From Pseudomonas sp. NFR16 (GTDB lineage Bacteria > Pseudomonadota > Gammaproteobacteria > Pseudomonadales > Pseudomonadaceae): a DNA stretch of 64,000 nucleotides. Each line of letters opens with the position of its first letter. Positions within the stretch are counted from its first letter, which is position 1. The position numbers and the translations under genes were made by a program. The notes below the pieces were generated by a model that did not search any database, had not been told where the DNA came from, and saw only the letters and a list, made by a program, of their open reading frames with translations. Positions 19,361 to 28,033 of this stretch are shown here, in pieces. The DNA is taken from contig NZ_FNYJ01000001.1 of NCBI RefSeq assembly GCF_900108875.1, positions 186,001 through 250,000 of the forward strand. The letters are read 5' to 3'.

Positions 19361-20134
19361 ATGAGCAACACAGTGAGCGATCAGCATCAAGGCAGTGCCC
19401 CTTCCTTGAGTCTTCAAGGTAAAAAAGTCGTCGTCGTGGGCGGAAAAACCGGCATGGGTCTGGGCATTGCTCAAGCGGCATATGCGGGTGGTGCATCAGT
19501 AGTAGTGGCCAGTCGGCGCATTGCATCCCTGTCAGAACGGCCGGATCTCGCAAATTTCGAACAGATCATTCTGGACATACGAGACGAAGCCGCTGTTCGT
19601 CAGGCGTTCGACAGCATTGGCGCCTTTGATCATCTCGCCGTAACGGCTGCGCCCGACTTTGGGACGTGGGGCGCCTTTATGGATTCAGACATGACCGGCG
19701 TGCGCAGTTACTTCGAAGGCAAGTTTCTCGGCAGTTGGGCCTGCGCTCGCTATGCCACGCCACATCTGAGCACGGGCGGCACGATCACCTTCTTCACGGG
19801 GGGCGCCGCGGTCCGTCCAAAACCCGGATTCACCGCACCTACGGCTGCTTTTGTCGCAGTAGAGGCGTTGTCAGGTTCACTTGCGCTGGAACTTGCGCCA
19901 GTGCGGGTGAACACGATCCGCCCAGGTTTTGTGGACACGGAGATGTGGAGCATTTTGCCTGCGGACGTACGTGACGGCCTGCGAGCGAAGGTTCGCGAGA
20001 ATTTCCCGGCGCGTCGAGCAGGTACCGCCGCCGATATTGCGCACGCTGCGCTGTTTTTGATGACCAATCCTTACGTGACCGGCACCGTGATCGAGGTAAC
20101 GGGTGGAGAGAATCTGGTGCCTAGCGTGATGTAA
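19361..20134 (+). CDS. Short-chain dehydrogenase/reductase-like protein without the YxxxK site
   Basis: A 257-residue Rossmann-fold protein. The cofactor motif GGKTGMGLG is present, but the catalytic Tyr-xxx-Lys is absent: the region after TFFTGGAAVRP reads GFTAPTAAFVAVEAL. The NNAG motif is replaced by TAAPDF. Such divergent SDRs exist as a subgroup, and some bind NAD(P) without classical oxidoreduction. The ATG at 19361 has GAGGA 8 nt upstream, better than the ATG at 19346. It is divergent from a LysR gene that probably controls it. Confidence 0.82.
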   Translation: MSNTVSDQHQGSAPSLSLQGKKVVVVGGKTGMGLGIAQAAYAGGASVVVASRRIASLSERPDLANFEQIILDIRDEAAVRQAFDSIGAFDHLAVTAAPDFGTWGAFMDSDMTGVRSYFEGKFLGSWACARYATPHLSTGGTITFFTGGAAVRPKPGFTAPTAAFVAVEALSGSLALELAPVRVNTIRPGFVDTEMWSILPADVRDGLRAKVRENFPARRAGTAADIAHAALFLMTNPYVTGTVIEVTGGENLVPSVM

Positions 20135-20542
20135 AAGGTGATGCGAAGTTTTGCAGAGACGACGACGCTGGTTTCCGGCGCCCCGAAGAGGCCATGTTTG
20201 TCGGCATCCTGACCGGCGCTCATCGACCGCTTCTGACGGGCGCCGTCAGCCTGACGAGGCTGTTGGCGGACGTCTGAGCCTTGCCGTGCGGGCTATCCGA
20301 CGTTGCCCAGCGACGCTACTGTCGCCTGTGCGTCCACACCCTGGTCGCTCAGGGGCTCGTCGAAGGCCGACGGCGCTGCCAGCGCGTCCTTGTCGGGAAA
20401 GACTCAGCAAGTCTCCCCGGTTTCCAGCTACGCGAGCGTTCGGTTGTCGTCGCTTCGGGTCAGGCTCGCTTCTTCAATGTCCATCACTGCCTGGTCTGAT
20501 CCTGGGTTCAATCTCGGGTTTCGCGAACGCCATGCGGCGCAG
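20135..20542. other. 408-bp stretch without an intact gene
   Basis: No open frame here is convincing. On the minus strand, codons starting at an ATG near 20483 read as plausible acidic protein (MDIEEASLTRSDDNRTLA) but are broken by stops after 18 and after 26 codons, and resume as DKDALAAPSAFDEPLSDQG. It may be a decayed small gene; I do not recognise it. Confidence 0.3.
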
Positions 20543-20974
20543 TCAGCTCATTAATTCAAAGCCCTTGAGCAGCTTGTCAGCGGCGTTTTTCGGGCAGCGA
20601 AACGCGAGCCCCGCAAGGTTCAGATCTTCACTATAAAACGCCGACACAGCCTGCCGGTTAGCTTCATCGTCGTAGGTCAGAAACAGCTCATCGGTGAAGA
20701 TGGCGAATGGGATGTCACGCACCCGCGCCCGGTCAGCGATGGACCGCAGCCCCTCCAGCGGCGCGCTGTAGGTCATCACCGGTTCCTGAAACATCGGCAG
20801 GTACTTGTACCCCGACCTGTCGTAATAAGTCAGGCCCTGAACCATGGCCCCTGCGGTGACGCCGCTGACCAGAAACGCGGTGACATTGAGCTTTTGCCAG
20901 CCTTGCAAATCTTCGCGCAGAACGACAGCGATCTTGTATTTGGCTGACTTTTCCAGACTGTCCACTTGCGTCAT
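20543..20974 (-). CDS. DUF2000 family protein
   Basis: A 143-residue cytoplasmic protein with the DUF2000 hallmark KIAVVLREDLQGWQKLNVTAF at its start and YLPMFQEPVMTY in the middle. The fold is related to peptidyl-tRNA hydrolase 2, but no role is established. It lies 96 bp downstream of the nitroreductase on the same strand, likely as one operon, and Pseudomonas often places such genes beside small reductases and regulators. Confidence 0.85.
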   Translation of the reverse strand: MTQVDSLEKSAKYKIAVVLREDLQGWQKLNVTAFLVSGVTAGAMVQGLTYYDRSGYKYLPMFQEPVMTYSAPLEGLRSIADRARVRDIPFAIFTDELFLTYDDEANRQAVSAFYSEDLNLAGLAFRCPKNAADKLLKGFELMS

Positions 20975-21070
20975 GCAGAGGCGCCCTTCTGATGGATTAG
21001 AAAAGCGGCGTGCCCTGAAGGTCGCCGTCGTATGGGGAAGCAGGAGGCCACGGGATTCGCCTCCCAGGGA

Positions 21071-21697
21071 TCAAAGGGTCAGGAACAGTTGGTCCGCGCT
21101 TTTGCGCACCTTCGCCAGGCCGGCCGCTGGATCGTCGGCCGCGCGATGGCCGATGACGGCGAACACCGTTGACGCCAGCCCTTGCTCTGTCAGCCCCAGA
21201 ATCCTGTCCACTTGCGTGCGGTCGAAGCCTTCCATCGGGCAGATGTCGATCTGCATCTGCGCGGCTGCGCTCACCAGGACACCCATGGCGAGGTACGCCT
21301 GTTTTTGCGACCAGAGGATGCGCTCGGACGGGAGCAGTTTATTGACCGCGCCCTGGATATGCGTCTCCCGCGGCGCAAGGGTTTCGCGGCTCAAGCCACG
21401 GGTAATCGCGGCCAGGTCGATGTACTGGGCCACGGCTGCGCTATCGAGATCGGTGCATACCGCGAAAACCAGGAGATGGCTGCCTTCGGTGATCTGTGGC
21501 TGGCCGATGGCAGCTTCCCGGATTTGCGCGCGAAGTTCCGGCGTGCGGACATCGATGACCTTGAAAGGCTGCAGACCGTAGGAGGTAGGCGCCAGTTGGA
21601 CATTGAGCAGCAGCTCTTGAAGCTCGGCTTCAGAGACCTTGGCGGACGGGTCGAATTTCTTGGTTGCATAGCGCCATTGCATGTGGCTGGAAAGCAT
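21071..21697 (-). CDS. NAD(P)H-dependent nitroreductase family oxidoreductase (NfsB-like)
   Basis: A 208-residue FMN enzyme of the nitroreductase superfamily. The N-terminal RYATKKFD phosphate-binding motif and LAPTSYGLQPFKVI (FMN ribityl contact) are clear, and the FxAIGHRAADDP segment closes the domain. Such enzymes reduce nitroaromatics, quinones or dihydropteridines with NAD(P)H. AGGAG lies before the ATG. It probably forms an operon with the DUF2000 gene and is divergent from the CGNR regulator. Confidence 0.88.
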   Translation of the reverse strand: MLSSHMQWRYATKKFDPSAKVSEAELQELLLNVQLAPTSYGLQPFKVIDVRTPELRAQIREAAIGQPQITEGSHLLVFAVCTDLDSAAVAQYIDLAAITRGLSRETLAPRETHIQGAVNKLLPSERILWSQKQAYLAMGVLVSAAAQMQIDICPMEGFDRTQVDRILGLTEQGLASTVFAVIGHRAADDPAAGLAKVRKSADQLFLTL

Positions 21698-21968
21698 GTG
21701 CAGCTCCTATGGATTATAGATGACATTTAATCGGGCGAATCAAACGCGACAAGCCACTGGCAGCCTTGCCTTCCGCTCATCTTTATTCCGCGTCGGCGGA
21801 GAAGGGCGAGCATTCGATGTCTCGCACGGCTCGACGAGAGCGCTGGTTTCAGCGAACTTCATAGCCGTCATTTGGGCAATGTAATTGCCTAAAATGATTA
21901 TGGCCATTACAATCTCGGGGCGGCAAGTCTTTTTTGTAGGATGAGCTTTTGCAAAATGAGGAAACGCT

Positions 21969-22499
21969 ATGCCAACCCAGCAGCACGCTTCGGCCATCAA
22001 CCGTTTGTTAGCTCTTTTGAATTCAGGCGGAGTCGGGTTTGAGCGAGGTGTCGATCGGATGGAAAACGCCGAACGCTTCGACGCGTTTCGCCTGCCGCTG
22101 ATCATGGGAACGGGCGAGAAGGCTGGGGAAGATTCGCTCCCCCTGGCCCGGCAGCTTCGTGATTGCCTGTTAAGGCTGGTCCAACACGGTGAAGACGATC
22201 CCGACGCATTGGCGATGCTCAATCAACTTTCGAAGCAGCAGTCTTTCCATTATTTTTTTGCTGAAGCGTCAGACGCAGATCTGCGAGAGCAGGGGGGCGA
22301 AACCCTGATTGGACTGGCGCTGCGTGATGTTGCGCAGCTTCGGCGAGAGGGAAAATGGAATCGGTTGAAGATCTGCGCCAATCCCGATTGCAAAGCCGCA
22401 TACTTCGACACGACGCGGGCCCGGACTCAGCGGTGGCATTCCTATGCGGTTTGCGGGAACAAAGCGAACGTCGCGGCTTTTCGCTCACGAACCGCATGA
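21969..22499 (+). CDS. CGNR zinc-finger regulator
   Basis: A 176-residue protein of the ABATE/CGNR group. The C-terminal zinc finger reads CANPDCKAAYFDTTRA..HSYAVCGN, with the Cys residues and the CGN turn that name the family. The N-terminal 125 residues form a helical stress-sensing region. It is thought to bind DNA. It is divergent from the nitroreductase/DUF2000 pair with 271 bp between, and its likely role is their control. Confidence 0.85.
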   Translation: MPTQQHASAINRLLALLNSGGVGFERGVDRMENAERFDAFRLPLIMGTGEKAGEDSLPLARQLRDCLLRLVQHGEDDPDALAMLNQLSKQQSFHYFFAEASDADLREQGGETLIGLALRDVAQLRREGKWNRLKICANPDCKAAYFDTTRARTQRWHSYAVCGNKANVAAFRSRTA

Positions 22500-22922
22500 T
22501 CAGCCGCGATTTTTCTTCGCTGCGCACAGCTTGACAGAACCCCTCGTCTAAATATGATGGTCGACATTAAAAGTATTCGACGGACCCGATCGTTGTCACT
22601 GCTTCACGGTTGAGCGAAGCCCGCTTCTTGACGCGCCTCATGATCGGCACCTGTGCAACTGACCGTAGCGCAATCGTTGCTGGGAATTGTGCCGCAACGG
22701 CCTCGCATTCTGATGGCGGAACTTGCGCGATAACGGAAACGCACGACGATGATCCGGGCGCTCTAGACGCTTGAATGTGAGAGGAAGGCGGTGACCGCCT
22801 ATTTTTTCAGACCAACGTGTGTAATTGCACACTGTTTGTCCGGCGAGTCTGCTCGTAAGGAAACCGCACCGAACTCCGCACGCCCTTTTCCATTGCACTC
22901 CACACATACTAAAGGTACTGAA
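22500..22922. other. Intergenic region with a free-standing terminator
   Basis: These 423 bp precede the SDR gene. Apart from the strong hairpin-T tract at 22786-22808 I see no gene. Because that terminator is almost 290 bp past the CGNR stop, a separate short transcript ending there is possible. Confidence 0.4.
22786..22808 (+). terminator. Rho-independent terminator
   Basis: AGGCGG-TGA-CCGCCT followed by ATTTTTTC: a six-pair GC-rich stem, three-base loop and T run. It ends a plus-strand transcript, either of the CGNR gene (287 bp upstream) or of an unannotated small RNA. Confidence 0.75.
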
Positions 22923-23633
22923 ATGAACGTCCGCAATTCCGTAGTTTTCGTGACTGGCGCCAACCGTGGCTTGGGCCTGGCCTTCGCCAAGGCTGCACAC
23001 GCATTGGGCGCCTCCAAGGTGTATGTCGGCATGCGCAATCCGGAAGGATTCGAAGCGCCTGGCCTGACCCCGGTGAAGCTCGATGTGACGGATGAAGCCT
23101 CGGTCAAAGCCGCTGCCGCGCTGTGCAAGGACACCACCCTGCTGGTGAACAATGCCGGCATCGTCAGCTTGATGAACGGACCGCTCGACTCGAACATGAT
23201 CGAGCTGTCGCAGACGCTGATGAACACCAATTACTACGGCATTATTCGGGTCTCGCAGGCGTTCGCGCCGATTCTCGCGGCCAATGGCGGGGGCGCCTTC
23301 ATCAACGTGCTTTCCGATGCGACCTGGCTGAGCGTGCCAATGCTGGCCGCTTACGCCGCTTCAAAATCGGCGGCATGGAGTCTCACCAACGCCTTGCGCC
23401 TGCAGCTCAAGCCGCAGGGAACGCACGTTCTCGCATTGCACGTTGGCTTCCTCGACACCGACATGACCAAAGGTTTCGATATGCCCAAGTCGAGTCCCGA
23501 CGTGGTGGCCAGAAAAGTCTACGCAGGGCTGGAGGAGGGCGCGCTGGAAGTGCTGGCCGACGAGGGCACTCTGCAGGTCAAATCCACGCTTTCCAGCGCT
23601 GAGCCGGTGTACTTCAACCCGCCGTCTTTCTGA
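22923..23633 (+). CDS. Short-chain dehydrogenase/reductase
   Basis: A 236-residue classical SDR with all motifs: cofactor loop GANRGLGLAFA, NNAG, catalytic Ser in NVLSDAT and YAASK (Tyr and Lys). It lacks the last strand found in longer members and is close to the short SDRs often annotated as YkvO- or CsgA-like. The ATG at 22923 is preferred over the longer frame beginning at 22791, which reads through the terminator. It is followed by its own terminator. The substrate is unknown. Confidence 0.88.
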   Translation: MNVRNSVVFVTGANRGLGLAFAKAAHALGASKVYVGMRNPEGFEAPGLTPVKLDVTDEASVKAAAALCKDTTLLVNNAGIVSLMNGPLDSNMIELSQTLMNTNYYGIIRVSQAFAPILAANGGGAFINVLSDATWLSVPMLAAYAASKSAAWSLTNALRLQLKPQGTHVLALHVGFLDTDMTKGFDMPKSSPDVVARKVYAGLEEGALEVLADEGTLQVKSTLSSAEPVYFNPPSF

Positions 23634-23656
23634 TCCGGCCACATCCTCGCGGAATG

Positions 23657-23685
23657 AAAAAGGCGCCCTGGACGGCGCCTTTTTT
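23657..23685. terminator. Rho-independent terminator, usable from both sides
   Basis: AAAA-AGGCGCC-CTGGAC-GGCGCCT-TTTTT: seven GC-rich pairs extended by A/T pairs with T tracts on both strands. It ends the SDR transcript 24 bp past its stop. Confidence 0.88.
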
Positions 23686-23805
23686 CCATATGTGAATTGT
23701 GGAGGTGAAGCGCATATCGGACCCTGCGACAATACGGCTAATCTGCGCCACTATCACGCCGAGGCGTTTTAGCCTGATCATCCACGTCATCCGTGAGAGC
23801 CTCAT

Positions 23806-24282
23806 TTGGACGCTACTACCGATTTCTCGTCTCAAACCCGTGGCTCTTCCCTGGCCTCGAAGGTGTGCCGGCTTGCTCTGTTCGCAGGGCTCTCCCTGAA
23901 TGGAGCTGCGTGTTTTGCTGCAGGCCCGTCCACTGCTTCGGTATTACCGCTGAATAAAGGCTTGTACGTCGACGCCTCCCAGACCTGTTCAGATCCGGCC
24001 AATGCCGGTATACGCAGCTACAACGGCGCCGGATTGAGCACGAGTCACACTCACGCGTGCAAGATGGCAGTGCAGTCGAAGGCCGGCAATGTTTACACCG
24101 TCTTCCAGCACTGTATCGACGCTGGGGTAGGGCCGGGGCCCGTATTCAAAGAGACCTTGAAGATTGAGGTTGTCAGTAACAGCCGGTTTCGGCTGAAACA
24201 ATCGAAAAGCGTCACCACATACCACTATTGTTCGCCTGATCAGCTCCCGCCCGGGTTGGAGCCGCCGAGCGATGTTAATTGA
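23806..24282 (+). CDS. Exported protein of unknown function
   Basis: A 158-residue protein with an N-terminal signal peptide (basic SSLASKVCRLALFAGLSL, then cleavage after ACFAA) and a mature domain of about 115 residues holding five Cys (SQTCSDP, HACKM, QHCIDA, YHYCSPD), which suggests a disulfide-bonded periplasmic fold. The only fitting start is a TTG at 23806 with GAGAG upstream; no ATG precedes the signal peptide in frame, so the start is uncertain. I do not recognise the family. Confidence 0.6.
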   Translation: MDATTDFSSQTRGSSLASKVCRLALFAGLSLNGAACFAAGPSTASVLPLNKGLYVDASQTCSDPANAGIRSYNGAGLSTSHTHACKMAVQSKAGNVYTVFQHCIDAGVGPGPVFKETLKIEVVSNSRFRLKQSKSVTTYHYCSPDQLPPGLEPPSDVN

Positions 24283-24439
24283 GTGGCCTCCTTATCCGTT
24301 GCGGCGTCGCAGCGCAGTGGGCGCGACGTCCGGGAGTGGCCCGGTTCAGCTGGTAGGAATGCCGTGGTTTTGAACATCGGCCCAGGATTGCCACAAACGA
24401 TTTGCGTTTGATCTGGTTAAGTAAAGGGCTGCCGCGAGC

Positions 24440-25354
24440 TTACTGAAATTGGACGCCAGCCAGACGCTCCGATTCTGCCCACAGCCGTGCTGCTGTTACG
24501 CTGTCAAGGGCCTGTGAGGGCAGGCTTGCAGGGCCGGGCGCGCCTCGGGTTTCTCCCAGGCGGGTCGGGCCATAATAGCTGCCGCCACTGGAATGCGGTG
24601 ACGCCACAGCATACAGCGTTGGCAATACGCCCTGGGCGGCGGGTTGAAACAAGAACCACAGGCACGTGCGCAGCAATCCAGCCGGGCTCCAACGGCCTGC
24701 GCCATTAAGTAACAGATCGGTACGTGAGACCCCTGGGTGCGCCGCGAGACTCGCCAATCCCCAGCCATTAGCGTCACTGCGGCGTTGCAACTCGAGCATG
24801 AACATCAAGCAGGCGAGCTTGGACTGGCTGTATACAGACATCGGTCTGTAGGCGCGCTCGGCCTGTAGGTCGTCGAGGTCAATTCGACCGCTGCGGGCAG
24901 CGATACTGGATACAGTCACGACACGTGGCTCTCGTGCTTTGCGCAGCAGCGCTGACAGGTGAGCGGTAAGGGCAAAGTGGCCGAGGTAGTTCGTGGCGAA
25001 TTGCAATTCGAGACCATCGTGCGACAGCTCACGCCTCGGCGGATTCATTACGGCTGCGTTGTTGATCAGCAGATCAAGTCGGTCCAGATCGGCTTCCATG
25101 CGCACGGCGAACGCCGCCACGGAAGCGAGATTTGCGAGGTCGAGCTCCTCGAAGCGAATCCTGGCCTGCGGCAATTGCTGTCGAATGCGCGCTACGGCGG
25201 CCGCGCCCTTGCTCGAATTACGACCGGCAAGTATGACGTCAGCCCCGGCTTGCGTCAGCGCCCGCGCGGCCTCAAACCCCAGGCCGCCGGTTCCTGTCAC
25301 GATGGCGATTCGTCCTGCCTGAGGCGGCAGATCGGCGAGTGTCCAATGAGGCAT
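24440..25354 (-). CDS. Short-chain dehydrogenase, retinol-dehydrogenase-like
   Basis: A 304-residue SDR: cofactor motif TGTGGLG, NNAAVM, Ser in VSSIAA, and catalytic YSQSK. The long C-terminal part (ATLYAVAS-like, SGGSYYGP) is typical of the retinol-dehydrogenase/WW-domain oxidoreductase-like SDRs of bacteria. The ATG at 25354 has AGGA 9 nt upstream; the longer frame to 25489 runs across the operators. It is divergent from a TetR gene, and the shared region holds two palindromes. Confidence 0.88.
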   Translation of the reverse strand: MPHWTLADLPPQAGRIAIVTGTGGLGFEAARALTQAGADVILAGRNSSKGAAAVARIRQQLPQARIRFEELDLANLASVAAFAVRMEADLDRLDLLINNAAVMNPPRRELSHDGLELQFATNYLGHFALTAHLSALLRKAREPRVVTVSSIAARSGRIDLDDLQAERAYRPMSVYSQSKLACLMFMLELQRRSDANGWGLASLAAHPGVSRTDLLLNGAGRWSPAGLLRTCLWFLFQPAAQGVLPTLYAVASPHSSGGSYYGPTRLGETRGAPGPASLPSQALDSVTAARLWAESERLAGVQFQ

Positions 25355-25371
25355 TGAGATCATTCCTGGAA

Positions 25372-25411
25372 TTTGCACTTGGTGTAAAATTATTATCGCA
25401 CTCGGTGCGAT
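25372..25411. promoter_or_regulatory. Tandem palindromic operators for the divergent TetR regulator
   Basis: Two related palindromes share the core GCACTYGGTG: TTTGCAC-TTG-GTGTAAA (25372-25388, one mismatch) and ATCGCAC-TCG-GTGCGAT (25395-25411, perfect arms). Their centres are 23 bp apart, about two helical turns, so two TetR dimers would sit on one face of the DNA between the SDR and TetR genes. Confidence 0.78.
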
Positions 25412-25445
25412 TTTGCAAGGTTCGATCCCTGTGTGACAATGCGGT

Positions 25446-26057
25446 ATGACTACTTCTCCATCAGGGCCACAAGGCCTACGTGCACGCAAGCGGCAAGAAA
25501 CGCTGGAACGAATCGCCGAGACTGGCCTTTCGCTGTTTATTGAAAGGGGCTACGAAGCGACTACTCTGGATGCTATCGCCGAAGCTGCGGGCATTTCGCG
25601 TCGCACTTTCTTCTACTATTTCAAATCGAAGGAAGAAATTCTGCTGGACTGGCAGATGCGCGGATTCAGTGTCTCGCTGCACAAGGCGGTGTTGGCTCAA
25701 CCGGCCGACAGGCTGCCGGTCGAGGTGGTCCGCGACGCGATGTTGCAACTGTCCTCGGGCTTTCGCACTCAGAAATTCATAAGTATCGACCGTATACTGC
25801 GCAGCAGCGAAACGCTCAAAGCTCGCAAGCAGGCGGCCTACGGAGTGCACGAACGGTTTCTGCATGAGGCGCTGATACAGCGATGGCCCGACCCCGCCCG
25901 CAGCGCACCCCTGCGCCTGGTCGCGATGGCCTCGCTCGGCGCCATGCGTCTGGCGATTGACGAGTGGATTCAAGCAGGCGGCGATCAGTCGTTGGCGTCC
26001 TTTCTGCAAACAGCGTTCGCGGACTTAACGGCAGAGTTCGGTGCACCCGGCCACTAG
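25446..26057 (+). CDS. TetR-family transcriptional regulator
   Basis: A 203-residue TetR protein: DNA-binding domain at residues 14-60 (TTLDAIAEAAGISRRTFFYYFKSKEEIL), then a helical ligand domain with a TetR_C-like end (LRLVAMASLGAMRLAIDEW). It is divergent from the retinol-dehydrogenase-like SDR, and the palindromes between them are its likely binding sites, giving joint control of both genes. The ligand is unknown. Confidence 0.92.
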   Translation: MTTSPSGPQGLRARKRQETLERIAETGLSLFIERGYEATTLDAIAEAAGISRRTFFYYFKSKEEILLDWQMRGFSVSLHKAVLAQPADRLPVEVVRDAMLQLSSGFRTQKFISIDRILRSSETLKARKQAAYGVHERFLHEALIQRWPDPARSAPLRLVAMASLGAMRLAIDEWIQAGGDQSLASFLQTAFADLTAEFGAPGH

Positions 26058-26115
26058 CCGATATCGGCTGCCATACCGGCATCGACCTTCACACGTGCTG
26101 CTCCACTCGGTGCCT

Positions 26116-26619
26116 TCATCGGCGCTCATCAAGCGGAATGCGCTCTATGACGTCGTCGAAGGGCGCGAGATCGAGAAAGGCGACAACCTCGGTTGCACGC
26201 AGATTCGCCATTCGGAAGATCCACACGTAACTGTTGCGATAGGGGACACCATCGGCTGCGGTGGCAACGCCGTCCCAATGAACGATTACATCATTATGGT
26301 CGGCCCATATGTTTTTCACCGTTGGTCGAACGGGTGACGAAAGACGTGCGGCGAATGGCGCTACTGCCCGCTTTAAAAAGTCATCGCGGCTTCTGTAGGT
26401 TCCGGCGACCGGACTGCTGCCTTTGATGGTCCAGATTACTTCGGGCGCTATCACGTCCTGAAAGAACGTTGTCCCTCCTGCAGCCCAATTGTCGAAGGCC
26501 TGTGCGACAACCTTTCGATTGCGCTCGGTTGTCGTTTCAGCTTTTTGAGCCACCGCAACGCCGCCAAACACGGTGTAGGCCAACATCGCTGCGGCGATGA
26601 TGTATTTCTGAATCGTCAT
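26116..26619 (-). CDS. Secreted SnoaL/NTF2-like protein
   Basis: A 167-residue protein with a signal peptide cleaved after GGVAVA, followed by an NTF2-like cone fold of the SnoaL/ketosteroid-isomerase type (VAQAFDNWAAGGTTFF, WTIKGSSPVAGTYRSRDDFL, VIVHWDGVATA). The catalytic role is unknown; periplasmic members may bind small hydrophobic molecules. GAGGG lies 6 nt before the second of two adjacent ATGs. It is divergent from an AraC regulator and probably regulated by it. Confidence 0.82.
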   Translation of the reverse strand: MTIQKYIIAAAMLAYTVFGGVAVAQKAETTTERNRKVVAQAFDNWAAGGTTFFQDVIAPEVIWTIKGSSPVAGTYRSRDDFLKRAVAPFAARLSSPVRPTVKNIWADHNDVIVHWDGVATAADGVPYRNSYVWIFRMANLRATEVVAFLDLAPFDDVIERIPLDERR

Positions 26620-26859
26620 CATGTGCCCTCAATCTATCGATCTGTAAGATGGATAGCCAACTCTGGATTATGGACAGCGGGGCCTTCAGTTTTTGATATC
26701 CCGCCATTGCGCGTGCTTCCCCGCACTCATCTGAAAGTTCTTGAATGGAAGTGTGCCTTGGAGGCGGATCGCGGCTGTAACATGATCGGCCTGATAGCTT
26801 GTACGATTGTCCGCGCTGCCGAACTTTGAACCGTCCAGACTCGACGAAATGGAATGGGC

Positions 26860-27741
26860 ATGGATCCTTTGACAAAACTTGTCGACATCATCAGCCGACA
26901 CGCGCCAAGCGATGGCTTACATGGGACGCCTATTCCTGGCGTCGGGCTGATCCGATCCGGCACGCCGACTTTGCCGATGCCTGTGGTTTACGAGCCAACG
27001 CTGTGCCTGGTCGCTCAGGGTCGCAAACAAGCGATGCTGGGGACGTCGGCGTATGTTTACGACGCAGCCAACTACCTGATTGCATCGCTGCATCTTCCAG
27101 TGATGGGCTCCGTCATTGAGGCGAGTGAGATCGCTCCATATCTCTGCCTGGTGCTCGATCTCGACTTGACGGAATTGAGCGATTTGACGCTTCGTCATCC
27201 ATTACCCGAAGAGGATGAAAGCGCGTCGTTGGCTGGGATTGCGCTGAACGAGACGACTCCTGATCTGCTGGATGCCTCCGTACGACTCGCCAGTCTGCTG
27301 GACAAGCCTGGCGATATCGGAGCACTCGCGCCACTGGTGACTCGCGAGATTCTTTATCGCCTTCTGACCGGGCCAGGCAGCAGCATCCTGCGGCAACTTA
27401 CCCGGGCGGACAGTCGGCTGAGCCACATTGCCAAAGCAATTGCTTGGCTCCGTGCGCATTACGACGAAGTCTGCCGGATCGATGAAATCGCCGATATTGC
27501 TGGCATGAGCCGCTCGACGTTTCATGTGCACTTCAAAGCGGTCACGTCGATGAGCCCACTGGAGTTCCGCAATCAGTTAAGACTGCAGGAGGCTCGCCGG
27601 CTGATGGTTGCCGAAGCGATGGATGCAGCAGCTGCAGGGCATCAAGTCGGCTACGAAAATCCGTCGCACTTCAGTCGCGATTATGTCCGTATGTTTGGCA
27701 TGTCGCCGGCCAGAGACGCTCGACTGCTGCGTCACATCTAA
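26860..27741 (+). CDS. AraC-family transcriptional regulator
   Basis: About 293 residues: an N-terminal AraC_N-type ligand domain (residues 20-155; VYEPTLCLVAQGRK is characteristic) and a C-terminal pair of helix-turn-helix motifs (IDEIADIAGMSRSTFHVHFKAVT and the final GYENPSHFSRDYVRMFGMSP). The family often controls small oxidoreductases and secreted proteins next door. Starts at 26854 and 26860 are both possible; the second is better spaced from GGA. Confidence 0.9.
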   Translation: MDPLTKLVDIISRHAPSDGLHGTPIPGVGLIRSGTPTLPMPVVYEPTLCLVAQGRKQAMLGTSAYVYDAANYLIASLHLPVMGSVIEASEIAPYLCLVLDLDLTELSDLTLRHPLPEEDESASLAGIALNETTPDLLDASVRLASLLDKPGDIGALAPLVTREILYRLLTGPGSSILRQLTRADSRLSHIAKAIAWLRAHYDEVCRIDEIADIAGMSRSTFHVHFKAVTSMSPLEFRNQLRLQEARRLMVAEAMDAAAAGHQVGYENPSHFSRDYVRMFGMSPARDARLLRHI

Positions 27742-27976
27742 TCAACGAGGGAACACAGTGGGCATCTCGTCACGATAAAAATCACTGGATCACCTGATTC
27801 GGCCTGGCACGAGCAACGCACCTGACAGGCGTCGGCGTACACGCGAAAGAACTCGTCAAGCAGGTCGCTGCTCATGGCCGCGCGGCTATGGATCAGTCAG
27901 CGACGCCTTGCGTCATTCAGCCCCGAGGCGCTTGTCCGATTTGTCGCGCAAAGCAGCAGACTCGGGGTGTTCATGA

Positions 27977-28001
27977 CGAGCCCCATTTATTCAGGGGCTC
28001 G
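27977..28001. terminator. Hairpin between convergent genes
   Basis: CGAGCCCC-N9-GGGGCTCG is a perfect 8-bp inverted repeat between the AraC gene and the convergent cytochrome gene. There is no T run on either strand, so its use as a terminator is only probable. The rest of the 290-bp gap 27742-28033 shows nothing recognisable. Confidence 0.45.
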
Positions 28002-28033
28002 CTATACGGCCGCTGGCGGCAAATGGTGGCGCT

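Noticed and set aside
20151..20636. 161-codon open frame on the plus strand
   Set aside because: It overlaps the end of the DUF2000 gene on the other strand, is Arg/Pro/Ser-rich and has no family features.
27870..28030. Possible transposase remnant (reading with VHAKELVKQVAAHGRAA)
   Set aside because: No catalytic motif, no terminal inverted repeats and no target duplication can be seen; the likeness is too weak to call.
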